Below, one piece after another: positions 52,281-60,315 of a DNA stretch of 64,000 nt. The notes beneath the pieces are model-generated. The model had not been told where the DNA came from. It was given only the letters and a program-made list of their open reading frames with translations, and made no database searches. The first letter of the stretch is position 1. Every line of letters starts with the position of its first letter. The stretch is from JAEUKA01 sp044228505 (GTDB taxonomy: Bacteria; Myxococcota_A; Polyangia; Palsa-1104; JAEUJZ01): contig JBGAUT010000034.1 in the NCBI GenBank assembly GCA_044228505.1, positions 1 through 64,000 on the forward strand. The letters run 5' to 3'. Both the position numbers and the translations under genes were made by a program.

Positions 52281-52904
52281 GATTGGCTGGATTGTCGCCT
52301 CTCTGACGATGCAGTAGTGCTCCGCTCTCCTCAGAGGGTTCGGAAGCCAGCGCTGAGGACGATTCGCGATGCGAGCTTGGCCTCGGCTGCGGTCGCCGCC
52401 TGTACGCTCGCTTTGTCGGTACGCTCGGAGAGGATCTTTATCCTCCTGTGCGTGGTGTGGCTAGGGCTCACCCTGCTCGTGTCACTCATCTTTATCCCGA
52501 TCTCGCTTCTGACCGATGCTCGGTTCGTCGAGATGACCGGTGACCTGAAGACCCGTAGCTATGACATGACGGTGATGTCGGGTCTGCGCGAGCGCAAGCA
52601 GATCGGCAGCTTCGATGAGTTCGCCAGTGTGTCCCTGCGCTCCGAACTGGTGTCCGATGGACTCGCTGCACCCTTTCGTCAGCAGTACATCTTTTTGTGC
52701 TGGCAGAACCCCAAGCGCGAGCCACTCGGTCCGATCGTCTTTCGTCGCGTCTCTTCTGGCGGAGAGTTTGGCAACCAGCGTGCGGTGGCGGCCGATCTCG
52801 CAGAGGCGATGGGGTTACCGCTGATCGATGAAACCCCACGTCGTGGGCCTGGACGCCTGTCAACCGATCGCATGCCGAGCATGGCAGCAGTCGACGTAGT
52901 GTAA
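52275..52904 (+). CDS. Membrane protein of unknown function
   Basis: 209 residues; the ATG lies inside a 24-bp tandem repeat, and no clear Shine-Dalgarno is seen. Two membrane helices occupy about residues 30-80 (ASAAVAACTLALSV, ILLCVVWLGLTLLVSLIFIPI). The rest is a soluble domain rich in Arg and Ser with FASVSLRSEL and FRQQYIFLCWQNPKREPLGP strands. Not recognised. It is transcribed away from the phoBR operon. Confidence 0.75.
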   Translation: MQDWLDCRLSDDAVVLRSPQRVRKPALRTIRDASLASAAVAACTLALSVRSERIFILLCVVWLGLTLLVSLIFIPISLLTDARFVEMTGDLKTRSYDMTVMSGLRERKQIGSFDEFASVSLRSELVSDGLAAPFRQQYIFLCWQNPKREPLGPIVFRRVSSGGEFGNQRAVAADLAEAMGLPLIDETPRRGPGRLSTDRMPSMAAVDVV

Positions 52905-52907
52905 AAG

Positions 52908-53906
52908 CTACGATAGTCGTCCCTGGTCACGGAACCAGTTCACTGTGTCCGTGATGGTTTCCGCTAAAGAACGCGGCTTGTGACCCAGCTCGCGGATGGC
53001 CTTGTCCGAGCGGAAATCACACGGACTTTGCAGGATCGCCAGTGCCTGCGGGGTCACCAGCGGTGACGACCTTCGCAGGTGTGCCACCGTCTCCATCACC
53101 GGTGCCACTCCGCCGAGCAGCCACAGCGGTGCATCAAAGCGAGGCGCTCGCTTCCCTCCGGCCTGCTCCACCAACTCGGCGATGCGTCGAACCGAGCCGA
53201 TCTCACCCGCCACAATGTACTTTTCGCCGCGTTGGCCACGGTTGGCTGCGGCAATGGCGCTGGCCACCACGTCGCGAACATCCACCCAGTTGTAGACACC
53301 GGGCACCAGCAGTGGAAAGCGACCCCGTGCAAAGTCGAGCACCGTCCGACCAATCCGTGACGGTCCATGATCAACGGGCCCGACGATCCCCGAAGGGTTG
53401 AGGATCACCGCATCCAAGCCCTGATCGACCGCCCGCATGACCTCACGCTCGCCGAGTGCTTTGGAGCGATCGTAGGCTGGTGCCGCGCCGCGAACATCGG
53501 GAACCAGCGGCGTCGACTCGTCCATCGGCTGATGCTCGCTTGGAACGTGGAAGGCGTGGACCGAGCTAAAGTGAACCAGCCGTCGCACGCCGGTCGAAAG
53601 GCAAGCAGAGGCAATGTTGCGCGGACCTTCGACGTTGGTACGAAGGACCGCCTCCTCGTCGTGCCGGGTGATCGAGATGCGCGCCGCCAGGTGAAACACG
53701 ACCTCTGCCCCTTCAAACGCCCGCTTGAGCGAACCCGGGTCGAGCACATCTCCTCGGTGGTACGACAGCGCACCTGGGGATACTGCATCACTTGGCGGCG
53801 GCTCGAGCGTGTGAGCGAGTGCACGCACGGTATGCCCCTGCGCCAACAGTTCCCGAATGAGGTTCGAGCCGACGAAACCTGAGGCTCCAGTGACCGCGAC
53901 AATCAT
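52908..53906 (-). CDS. NAD-dependent epimerase/dehydratase (SDR family)
   Basis: 332 residues from ATG 53906, with AGGAGC 10 bases upstream. Residues 6-13 have TGASGFVG, the extended SDR nucleotide-binding loop; YDRSKALGE is the YxxxK catalytic site, and NPSGIVGP and GKYIVAG-type segments fit dihydroflavonol-4-reductase or hopanoid-associated epimerase types. It probably oxidises, reduces or epimerises a sugar-nucleotide or lipid-linked hydroxyl. The gene is divergent from a small acidic protein gene. Confidence 0.88.
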   Translation of the reverse strand: MIVAVTGASGFVGSNLIRELLAQGHTVRALAHTLEPPPSDAVSPGALSYHRGDVLDPGSLKRAFEGAEVVFHLAARISITRHDEEAVLRTNVEGPRNIASACLSTGVRRLVHFSSVHAFHVPSEHQPMDESTPLVPDVRGAAPAYDRSKALGEREVMRAVDQGLDAVILNPSGIVGPVDHGPSRIGRTVLDFARGRFPLLVPGVYNWVDVRDVVASAIAAANRGQRGEKYIVAGEIGSVRRIAELVEQAGGKRAPRFDAPLWLLGGVAPVMETVAHLRRSSPLVTPQALAILQSPCDFRSDKAIRELGHKPRSLAETITDTVNWFRDQGRLS

Positions 53907-54044
53907 GAATAGTTGCTCCTGTCGAAAGGCTTCAAGTGAACGCGGTCGCTCAGCCAGGCCGTCCAGCCAACCGCGTCGATTGCACATAAAACCTCAATTC
54001 GACGGGCACTTCCAAGGGACGAAATAGTGTTGTACGGTTCCCCT

Positions 54045-54215
54045 ATGTCTAACGGACGCCGCAACACCTCCACCGAGGATCTAGATCCAGAGGCCGCCGC
54101 ACGCGAAATCATTGAAGGTGGCCAGCCCCAAGCGTCTGATACCGATGACTCGGACGACGACGGATCAGAAGAGCGTGGACAGTCGGGTACCAAGGGCACC
54201 GGCTCAGCGGGCTAA
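54045..54215 (+). CDS. Small acidic protein of unknown function
   Basis: 56 residues, ATG at 54045. It reads STEDLDPEAAAREIIEGG then SDTDDSDDDGSEE and a Gly/Thr tail: very acidic and probably disordered apart from one helix. No signal peptide. No ribosome-binding site is clear, so the call is moderate. It lies between the epimerase gene and a stem-loop right after its stop. Confidence 0.5.
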   Translation: MSNGRRNTSTEDLDPEAAAREIIEGGQPQASDTDDSDDDGSEERGQSGTKGTGSAG

Positions 54216-54219
54216 GCAC

Positions 54220-54256
54220 AAAAAAAAGCGCCGCCTGGTCTAAACCCAGACGGCGC
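54220..54256 (-). terminator. Terminator between convergent small genes
   Basis: GCGCCGCCTGG (54228-54238) pairs with CCAGACGGCGC (54246-54256) with one mismatch around a 7-base loop. On the minus strand eight T follow, so it ends the 50-residue gene; on the plus strand there is no T-run. Confidence 0.8.
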
Positions 54257-54325
54257 ATCGGCTGTTAGGAAAGAGTGGGCAGCACCGCTAACAGCTAGCG
54301 TCTACCGCCCACATCCCCACCCTAA

Positions 54326-54478
54326 TTAGGTGGTGGTCTTGGTGTCTTTCTTGGAATCGCTCTTGGTGCCCTTGTCAGCCGACTTGGTGCCCTTGTCAGC
54401 AGCACCTTCGCCCGGACAAGCCATCGCCGAACCAGCCAGGAACAACGAACCAAGAACCATCGCCAGTACAGTCTTCAT
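54326..54478 (-). CDS. Short secreted Lys/Asp/Thr-rich protein
   Basis: 50 residues, ATG 54478 with AGGAGG 7 bases upstream, stop TAA 54326-54328. It is a signal peptide (MKTVLAMVLGSLFLAGSAMA) followed by CPGEGAADKGTKSADKGTKS and DSKKDTKTTT: a 7-residue ADKGTKS duplication, no hydrophobic core. Cys21 follows AMA, so cleavage by signal peptidase I is likely and lipidation is doubtful. A terminator follows at 54220-54256. Short Lys-rich secreted proteins of this sort are common in Polyangia but of unknown function. Confidence 0.8.
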   Translation of the reverse strand: MKTVLAMVLGSLFLAGSAMACPGEGAADKGTKSADKGTKSDSKKDTKTTT

Positions 54479-54633
54479 GGGGAACCTCCTCAACTTTCGG
54501 GGACCGTTTTCGGTTGCGACAAACCGTTCGCCGCAACAACGCCATTACATCTGATGCCTCTGACATCGCCAAAGATTCAGCGCTGCGCTGCTCAATGTGC
54601 GCAGCTCGTGACTGCGGGGTCAGCGGCGGTAGG

Positions 54634-55671
54634 CTAGGTTCTCACGGTAACAAGGTGCGTAAGCTCGGCCTGCTGCTCGATCGAAATCTCGACCGGCACA
54701 AAGGCGCGCAACGTATCGACTTGGGTGAGCGTGTGCAGCGAAGGCCGGGTGGTCAAGAAACGACCGCCCTTGCCGAGTGCGAGCGGCAGTAAGAGCTGAT
54801 CCGCCAGATGTTCTCCGACCGGTACTTCGGCGGCGAGAAACTCAAGTGCTTCATCGGCACAGGAGGCGGCCACTTGGGGAGCAGGTACTCCACGTTCACC
54901 GATGGCCGAAAACAGCTCGCAGCCGGACTCACTATCAATCTGCACCAGGACCGCGTTCCCGGGTCCAGCGCTGGTGGTCAGTTGACGGATGGGGCAGGCC
55001 GCAGGCCGGAGCCCAAGTCGCTCACACACGGTGGCTTGTTCTCGCTGTGCGACGTGCATGGGCAATCTGCTCACCAGCACCTCGGCACGAACCGCCACGA
55101 CCTCTCCGCGATGGAGCAGTTCCAGCGGCGCGACCGACTGGGTCGGTTCGATGGTCGCGGTCAACTTGCCACCCCCTGCTGGATAAAAGCCGGGCTTCAC
55201 GAGCAAAAGCGTCACCCGATGCCCGAGCTGGGCCAGCCGTGGCAAAAACACCCTCTCGATGAACTCGAACGGCGGCGCTTTGATGTTGTGCGTCCCGCCG
55301 CAGAGCTGGAGCGAAGAAGGGCCTGCAGCCGACAGCAAAGAGGGCAGCAGCGTCTGCAACACCAGCAGCGTGCTGCCCGCTGTCCCGATGTCGAAAAAGT
55401 AAGAGCCGCTTACTACCGCCTGCTTGGGCTCAAACCACAGCTCTCGCGAACCCACCTCAGCCCCCTCGACATACGCCCCGCCGAGCCGCTGCGCCGCCAC
55501 GACCGCCAACAGGTGTTGAGGCCGCAAGCCCGGCTTGTCCCGATTGGCGCGAATCTGTTTCAGTCGAAACGGTCGCCCGGTGTGCAGCGACAAAGACAGC
55601 GCGGTGCGAAGGATCTGCCCGCCGCCCTCCCCGTGCCCGCCATCGAGCTCCACCGCATCGTCGCTACTCAT
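54634..55671 (-). CDS. rtcA: RNA 3'-terminal phosphate cyclase
   Basis: 345 residues. The N-terminus DGGHGEGGGQILRTALSLS is the hallmark nucleotide-binding loop. GTHNIKAPPFEF, GFYPAGGG and the adenylated His (SLHTLTQVDTL, His313) are all present. The enzyme converts RNA 3'-phosphate to a 2',3'-cyclic phosphate, using ATP. In many bacteria the gene is beside rtcB (RNA ligase), but none is in the window. A weak AAGGGGGG precedes the start. Confidence 0.93.
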   Translation of the reverse strand: MSSDDAVELDGGHGEGGGQILRTALSLSLHTGRPFRLKQIRANRDKPGLRPQHLLAVVAAQRLGGAYVEGAEVGSRELWFEPKQAVVSGSYFFDIGTAGSTLLVLQTLLPSLLSAAGPSSLQLCGGTHNIKAPPFEFIERVFLPRLAQLGHRVTLLLVKPGFYPAGGGKLTATIEPTQSVAPLELLHRGEVVAVRAEVLVSRLPMHVAQREQATVCERLGLRPAACPIRQLTTSAGPGNAVLVQIDSESGCELFSAIGERGVPAPQVAASCADEALEFLAAEVPVGEHLADQLLLPLALGKGGRFLTTRPSLHTLTQVDTLRAFVPVEISIEQQAELTHLVTVRT

Positions 55672-55710
55672 CGGCCCCCCTTGCAGTCATCGGTAGACCC
55701 GCGCCACACC

Positions 55711-56811
55711 CTAGCGCGGCAGCGACTGAGTCGTCGTTCCAGCGGTGTGACAAGCAACGCACTGATAGGCATCCAGATAGCTGCGACCTTTGTAATAGGA
55801 CGGATCGGGCAGCTCGGGGCCCGTCTGGCCGCTCTGACGGCCCGCCACCGCTGCCAGCAGTAGCTTGAGCCGGTCGGTTCGCTCGGGCAAGCGCCGCTTC
55901 ACCGGAAAGTGCGACAGGGCCGGGTCGGCCACTGCCTTGGTCGCAGCCGCCAAGAAGCCCTCGGCGGTCTTGAGCCGCATGACCGCTTCAGGAATCAGCG
56001 CTCCAGCCATCGCCGGATTGAGATCGGCCCGATGAATCAGCGACTCGCCACGCTTGGCCAGAAGGTCGCTCATCAAAAGTGGTCCCATGACTTCCTTGGT
56101 CAGCCAGCGCTCTCCGGTCGGCGTCTCGGGTGCGGGTCCACCACCGGTACAGTTAAAGCGTGAGGTGCCGCAGGTGATCCCGATGAGCTGCTCGATCTGC
56201 GGCGCGTAGCCTGGGTGTAGGTTTGGATCACGCAGCAGCATCATCGCCGTGAAGGTGTCAAACCAGCTCTGGCTGGCGGCACCGTTAAGACCGAGCAGCA
56301 CATCCGCAGTAAAAGTCCCGTCGATGGTCTGCAGGTTGAACGCACACGAGCGCTGCACCGCAGCGATTCTGTCATCGCTGGGGTCGAGATCAGCAGCCCG
56401 CTTGAGCCAGTCCACAGCCTTCACCATGCGCGCCTTTTGCTCGTCGACATCATCGCCCTTCGAGTAGCGCCGGGGACGGGTCAACTGATCCAGGCTCAGA
56501 TAACCATCCTCGACCGCGTGCTGTCCGGCGACCAGTGCAAACGCACCATAGAGCAGAGCGCGAGCAGCCGCTTTTTGCTCTTTTTCCTCGACGATTTCAC
56601 CGTCTTCGAGACGTTTCACGGTATCGGCGGCGATGCGGTCCCAGCGCCTCTCGAAGTCGGGAAAGGCGGCCCGGGTTTCATCGCTGAGCAGGTTGAGACT
56701 CTGGAAGAACCGTGGCTGGTCGACAGCGAAGCTGGGCGGTGCGTCCTCCCCAGGGCCACAGGCAGCGAACAACGAACAGAGAGCAGAACAAGCAAGGCGA
56801 AACCGTGACAT
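55711..56811 (-). CDS. Heme-motif lipoprotein of unknown function
   Basis: 366 residues from ATG 56811, with GGAGG 8 bases upstream. The lipobox is LFAAC (Cys18). The mature part is mostly helical; one stretch (KGDDVDEQKARMVKAVDWLKRAADLDPSDDRIAAV) resembles TPR. The last residues contain QCVACHTAG, a c-type heme binding CxxCH very near the C-terminus. Such an arrangement suggests a low-spin heme lipoprotein in electron transfer. It lies 40 bases upstream of rtcA on the same strand. Confidence 0.75.
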   Translation of the reverse strand: MSRFRLACSALCSLFAACGPGEDAPPSFAVDQPRFFQSLNLLSDETRAAFPDFERRWDRIAADTVKRLEDGEIVEEKEQKAAARALLYGAFALVAGQHAVEDGYLSLDQLTRPRRYSKGDDVDEQKARMVKAVDWLKRAADLDPSDDRIAAVQRSCAFNLQTIDGTFTADVLLGLNGAASQSWFDTFTAMMLLRDPNLHPGYAPQIEQLIGITCGTSRFNCTGGGPAPETPTGERWLTKEVMGPLLMSDLLAKRGESLIHRADLNPAMAGALIPEAVMRLKTAEGFLAAATKAVADPALSHFPVKRRLPERTDRLKLLLAAVAGRQSGQTGPELPDPSYYKGRSYLDAYQCVACHTAGTTTQSLPR

Positions 56812-56998
56812 GGCCGATCCTCCAGGGTCGCAAAGGTCATGCGAGCGGCACGAACTTGCGACAGGAGGCGCAGCGAATGCAAGGGCTCGCTGCCAGCGCA
56901 ACGAACCTCGGACGAAGCTCAGCGCGAGAAGGACTTTTCACGGCCAAGCGGATCTGCGACCCTTCATTCAAAGGCGCGAGAGCGAGGGGAGGACTGAC

Positions 56999-57181
56999 AT
57001 GGCCGAAGACTGCAACACCTGTGGCGGAACGGGAAAAGAGCTGGTCGACTGTAATGCCTGTAGCGGAACAGGTCAGGTCGATGGGAAAGACTGCCGAACC
57101 TGTTACACCCAAGGACAAGTGGTCGTTGCCTGCCGCAGTTGCAAAGGCACTGGCGATGCAAAGAAGGTGTCGGACCCGTAA
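56999..57181 (+). CDS. Miniature DnaJ-type zinc-finger protein
   Basis: 60 residues, ATG 56999 with GGAGGA 6 bases upstream. It is almost only the DnaJ central-domain pattern: CNTCGGTG, CNACSGTG, CRTCYTQG and CRSCKGTG, four CxxCxGxG-like units able to bind two zinc ions. It lacks J and C-terminal domains. Such free-standing modules may assist thiol chemistry or chaperone partners. A terminator follows directly. Confidence 0.83.
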   Translation: MAEDCNTCGGTGKELVDCNACSGTGQVDGKDCRTCYTQGQVVVACRSCKGTGDAKKVSDP

Positions 57182-57187
57182 CAGAAT

Positions 57188-57216
57188 AAAAAAGCCGCCC
57201 CCTAGGACGGCTTTTT
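57188..57216. terminator. Bidirectional terminator
   Basis: GCCGCCC (57194-57200) pairs with GGACGGC (57205-57211) with one mismatch; T-run on the plus strand (57212-57216) and A-run on the other side. It ends the zinc-finger gene on one strand and tRNA-Leu(TAG) on the other. Confidence 0.88.
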
Positions 57217-57231
57217 CGTCGGGCACCTAAG

Positions 57232-57313
57232 TGCGAGAGAAGGGAGTCGAACCCTTAAGCCTTTCGGCGCCAGATCCTAAGTCTGGTGCGTCTGCCAGTT
57301 CCGCCACTCTCGC
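57232..57313 (-). tRNA. tRNA-Leu (anticodon TAG)
   Basis: 82 bases on the minus strand. Acceptor stem GCGAGAG/CTCTCGC, discriminator A, anticodon stem CCAGA/TCTGG with loop CTTAGGA (anticodon TAG), long variable arm and GGTTCGACTC T-loop. CCA is not encoded. Confidence 0.95.
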
Positions 57314-57366
57314 GTACAGAAAGAAACTCAGTCACTCGTAGAAAAATCGACACAACGAAAATCGGC

Positions 57367-57400
57367 AAAAAAAAGGCCGTAGTCAAGGACTACGGCCTTT
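57367..57400 (-). terminator. Terminator after tRNA-Lys
   Basis: AAAGGCCGTAGTC (57372-57384) pairs perfectly with GACTACGGCCTTT (57388-57400) around a 3-base loop; on the minus strand T-residues follow. It separates the two tRNA transcripts. Confidence 0.9.
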
Positions 57401-57405
57401 CACTG

Positions 57406-57478
57406 TGAGCCCAGTGGGAGTCGAACCTACAACAAACGGATTAAGAGTCCGCTGCTCTGCCAGTTGAGCTATGGGCCC
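57406..57478 (-). tRNA. tRNA-Lys (anticodon CTT)
   Basis: 73 bases on the minus strand. Acceptor stem GGGCCCA with TGGGCTC (one G-U pair) and discriminator A; anticodon stem GCGGA/TCCGT encloses loop CTCTTAA, anticodon CTT; T-loop GGTTCGACTC. CCA is not encoded. A separate terminator follows. Confidence 0.95.
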
Positions 57479-57573
57479 GTGCAAGAAGTGGGTATGTATT
57501 GCGATAAAAGGGCCGCCCCTGTCAAGCAGAAATCTTTTCGGGAGCGGCTCTTTTTTCAGCGGGTCGGCGGCGA

Positions 57574-58617
57574 CTACAGCTTGTAGAACAGAACCACGCC
57601 AGCGCCCGAGTCAGGAACCGCGAGCATACGACCAGCGGGATCCCAGCCAATATCCGTCGCAGTGCCTGCACCATCGGCAGCAACATTGCGCACCACCGCC
57701 CGAGCGCCGGTCGTTGGGTCGATATAATAGACCGCCTTATCAGCCGGGGAGGCGATGAGGTACTTGTTGGCCATCGTGTCCTTCTCGATGCCCTGATACG
57801 CGAGCGACATCAGCGGGCTGGTCAGCAGCCGCTTGAGGTTCGAGCCATCCAGGTTGCAGGTGCTGATGCCACCGGCCTGCATGATCACTTGATTGATGCC
57901 CGCCTCAGCCATCACCGCCAAGTTGCCATCGATATACAGGCCACTGGCACCAAACAACGAAAGCTGATTGGTGAGGATTGCCGGCTGGCTGTTGGCAGCA
58001 AACGGTGTCGTCCATTTGAGCAGTCGTCCGCCCGTTGCATCCACGACAAAGATGTTGCCGGCCGCATCGAGCGCAACGTCAATCAGGAACGCCGGGAAAC
58101 CGTTGAGGCCAGCCAGCATAGCGGGGGCCACCAGACCGCTCTGGACCGGCGCAACTCCCGTCGGATTGTTGATATCGATCGCCCACAGCTTGTCCACGTT
58201 GCCGACGTAGAGCTTGCCGCCCTGGCCGCGCAGACCGAATGGAGTGTTCAATCTCGGCGTCGCGGTGTTCGGGTACCAACTGTGATTCGGATTCATCAGG
58301 TTGGCGGGAACCTTCGAGATGAACGCACTCATGTTGTTCTTGAAGGTCTTGGGGTCAGTGAGGTTGGGATTGCCCACATTCGAGACGTACCAGGCGTTGC
58401 TCGTCGCATCCCAGAAGGCAGAGACTGGCTGACTAAACCCCGTGACCTTGACCGGAGCAGCCGCCCCACTGAAGTCCGGCGGCGCTGCAGTCATGTCGGC
58501 CTGCGTCATGTCGGCGGTATCCATAGGGCCGACGGGATCGGACGGGCAGCCCGTGAGCAGCAGCGTTGAAAGAGCACAGGCTCCGGCACAAACAGAGGCC
58601 AAGGTACGGGTATTCAT
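57574..58617 (-). CDS. Beta-propeller lipoprotein (NHL/SMP-30-like)
   Basis: 347 residues from ATG 58617, where GGAG lies 9 bases upstream. Lipobox LLTGC gives a lipidated Cys near residue 24. A Met/Asp/Thr-rich spacer (DTADMTQADMTAA) precedes repeats such as NTPFGLRGQGGKLYVGNVDKLWAIDI, FPAFLIDVALDAAGNIFVVDATGGRLLKW and DIGWDPAGRMLAVPDSGAGVV, six or so propeller blades. A catalytic role is not shown; it may bind sugars or act as a signal receptor. It stands alone next to the tRNAs. Confidence 0.82.
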   Translation of the reverse strand: MNTRTLASVCAGACALSTLLLTGCPSDPVGPMDTADMTQADMTAAPPDFSGAAAPVKVTGFSQPVSAFWDATSNAWYVSNVGNPNLTDPKTFKNNMSAFISKVPANLMNPNHSWYPNTATPRLNTPFGLRGQGGKLYVGNVDKLWAIDINNPTGVAPVQSGLVAPAMLAGLNGFPAFLIDVALDAAGNIFVVDATGGRLLKWTTPFAANSQPAILTNQLSLFGASGLYIDGNLAVMAEAGINQVIMQAGGISTCNLDGSNLKRLLTSPLMSLAYQGIEKDTMANKYLIASPADKAVYYIDPTTGARAVVRNVAADGAGTATDIGWDPAGRMLAVPDSGAGVVLFYKL

Positions 58618-58767
58618 GGATAGTTTCTCCTTCATAAAAGGGGACCAGCCGGACAGCCAGTCTCGACGATAGGTCCGCCATTATAGCGTGGCATTGCCGA
58701 AGGTCTCGAAGCATTTAGACCGATGCAACGAATTGTCGGTCGGCGTGGGTAGACAAGCTGTGGTCAA

Positions 58768-60309
58768 ATGAGCTGTGGCATCGCGTCCAAACGGGCGACG
58801 CTGCGTGTGTACATGAGCGCCAAAACCCTTCGGCTCCCAGCACGCGTCCATCTTGCGCTGCTCGTTGGAACAGTGCTGGTGGCGCTGTTCAGCTTCGTCT
58901 ATGCCCGCCTGGTTTGTGTCTTTATTTGCTCACTGTCCGCCGACATCCTGAGTCGGAACATCGCGGTGGTATCGCTCGGCCACCTGGCGCTGCGTTACTA
59001 CTTGCTGAACCTGCCGTTCGACGGTGGTTCCAACCGCTCACCGGCCCGCATCGCGTACCTGCGCTCGGTCTGGTCATGGTTTGCAGCGGGGGGCCTCGCC
59101 ATTGGGCTGCACTTTTTGCTCTATCGGTCGTTCCCGCTCGGTAGTCACTTTAAGTTCGCGATCGGATACTGGGTGCTCGGGGGAGGCATCGTCGGTCAGC
59201 TCGAGTACTTGCTGTTCGAGCAAATGCTGCCGAATCCATCGCCCGACAGTGCGGCACCGCTGCGCGAGCGAATGGGGCGGCGGCTGATCGAGGGCTACGT
59301 GGTCTTTACAACGGCCCCTGCGCTGGTGCTGCTCTTGACGCTGCTGCGGGTCGTAAAGGAGCTGGGCGGAGTCACTCGTCACGTCGTCGAGTCAGGCCTA
59401 CTGGCCGTGGTATTCACGGGAGCAGCACTCACCGCAGCGCTGCTGTTTGGACGGAGCCTGCGCAAAGACAGCGAGCGGCTGCTGGCGGCGGTTCGCAAAG
59501 TGGGCGACGGTAACTTCCAACCGGCGGCGATGACGAGTCGAGCCGATGAGCTGGCACTGGTGGCGACCGGCATCAACGAGATGGCGAGCGGGCTGCTACT
59601 AAGGGAACGGATTCGCGAGGCGTTTGGACGGTTTGTGTCGCCACAGGTCGCGAGCGAATTCATCGAAAAGTACGCCAAGGCCGGTCGTACCGCCGAGCTA
59701 GGTGGTCAGCGTCGGGAAGCGGTGATCCTGTTTAGCGATCTGCGTGACTTTACGCCGCTGTCGGAGTCACTGCCTCCCGAGCGGCTCATCGAGGTGTTAA
59801 ACGGCTACTTTGCCGAGATGGTGGCAGCCATCCATGAGCATCACGGGGTCGTCGACAAGTTCATCGGAGACGCGGTGCTAGCGGTGTTTGGTCTGCTCGG
59901 TACACAGGGGCCAGAAGATCCGGCGGTGGCAGCGGTCCGGGCGGCGCAGCAGATGCAAGAGCGACTCCGGCACTACAACGAGCAGCTTCTTTTGACTCAA
60001 GGCATCACGCTTCGTGCCGGTATCGGTATCCATGTCGGAGAGGTCATCGCAGGATACTTGGGCACCATCGATCGGCTGGAGTTTACGGTCATCGGCCACA
60101 ACGTCAACGTGGCGGCTCGGCTGGAGGGCAAAGCGCGAGAACCGCTGCCCTCCCTGCTGTTTAGCAAGGAAGTGGCCGTGCGCGTCGCCAAGGTGCTGCC
60201 GGTACAGCAAGCGGGAGAGGTCAACCTCAAGGGAGTGGCCTCGGCGGTCAGCGTGTTCACGCTGGGTGCCGACCGACACCACGAGGGAAGCGAGTCGGAC
60301 GGGCAATAA
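58768..60309 (+). CDS. Membrane class III (IIIb-like) adenylate/guanylate cyclase
   Basis: 513 residues from ATG 58768; an ATG at 58813 is an alternative start. About six membrane helices in the first 230 residues lead to a HAMP-like linker and a cyclase catalytic domain (about 300-500). Metal-binding Asps are in FSDLRDFT and KFIGDAVLAVFG; NVAARLE supplies the transition-state Asn and Arg. The substrate position before VIG is Thr (EFTVIG), as in bicarbonate-type class IIIb cyclases. The following residue is His (GHNVN) where GDTVN is usual. It probably makes cAMP. The neighbours are lipoprotein genes and kinases. Confidence 0.85.
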   Translation: MSCGIASKRATLRVYMSAKTLRLPARVHLALLVGTVLVALFSFVYARLVCVFICSLSADILSRNIAVVSLGHLALRYYLLNLPFDGGSNRSPARIAYLRSVWSWFAAGGLAIGLHFLLYRSFPLGSHFKFAIGYWVLGGGIVGQLEYLLFEQMLPNPSPDSAAPLRERMGRRLIEGYVVFTTAPALVLLLTLLRVVKELGGVTRHVVESGLLAVVFTGAALTAALLFGRSLRKDSERLLAAVRKVGDGNFQPAAMTSRADELALVATGINEMASGLLLRERIREAFGRFVSPQVASEFIEKYAKAGRTAELGGQRREAVILFSDLRDFTPLSESLPPERLIEVLNGYFAEMVAAIHEHHGVVDKFIGDAVLAVFGLLGTQGPEDPAVAAVRAAQQMQERLRHYNEQLLLTQGITLRAGIGIHVGEVIAGYLGTIDRLEFTVIGHNVNVAARLEGKAREPLPSLLFSKEVAVRVAKVLPVQQAGEVNLKGVASAVSVFTLGADRHHEGSESDGQ

Positions 60310-60315
60310 GGGTCG

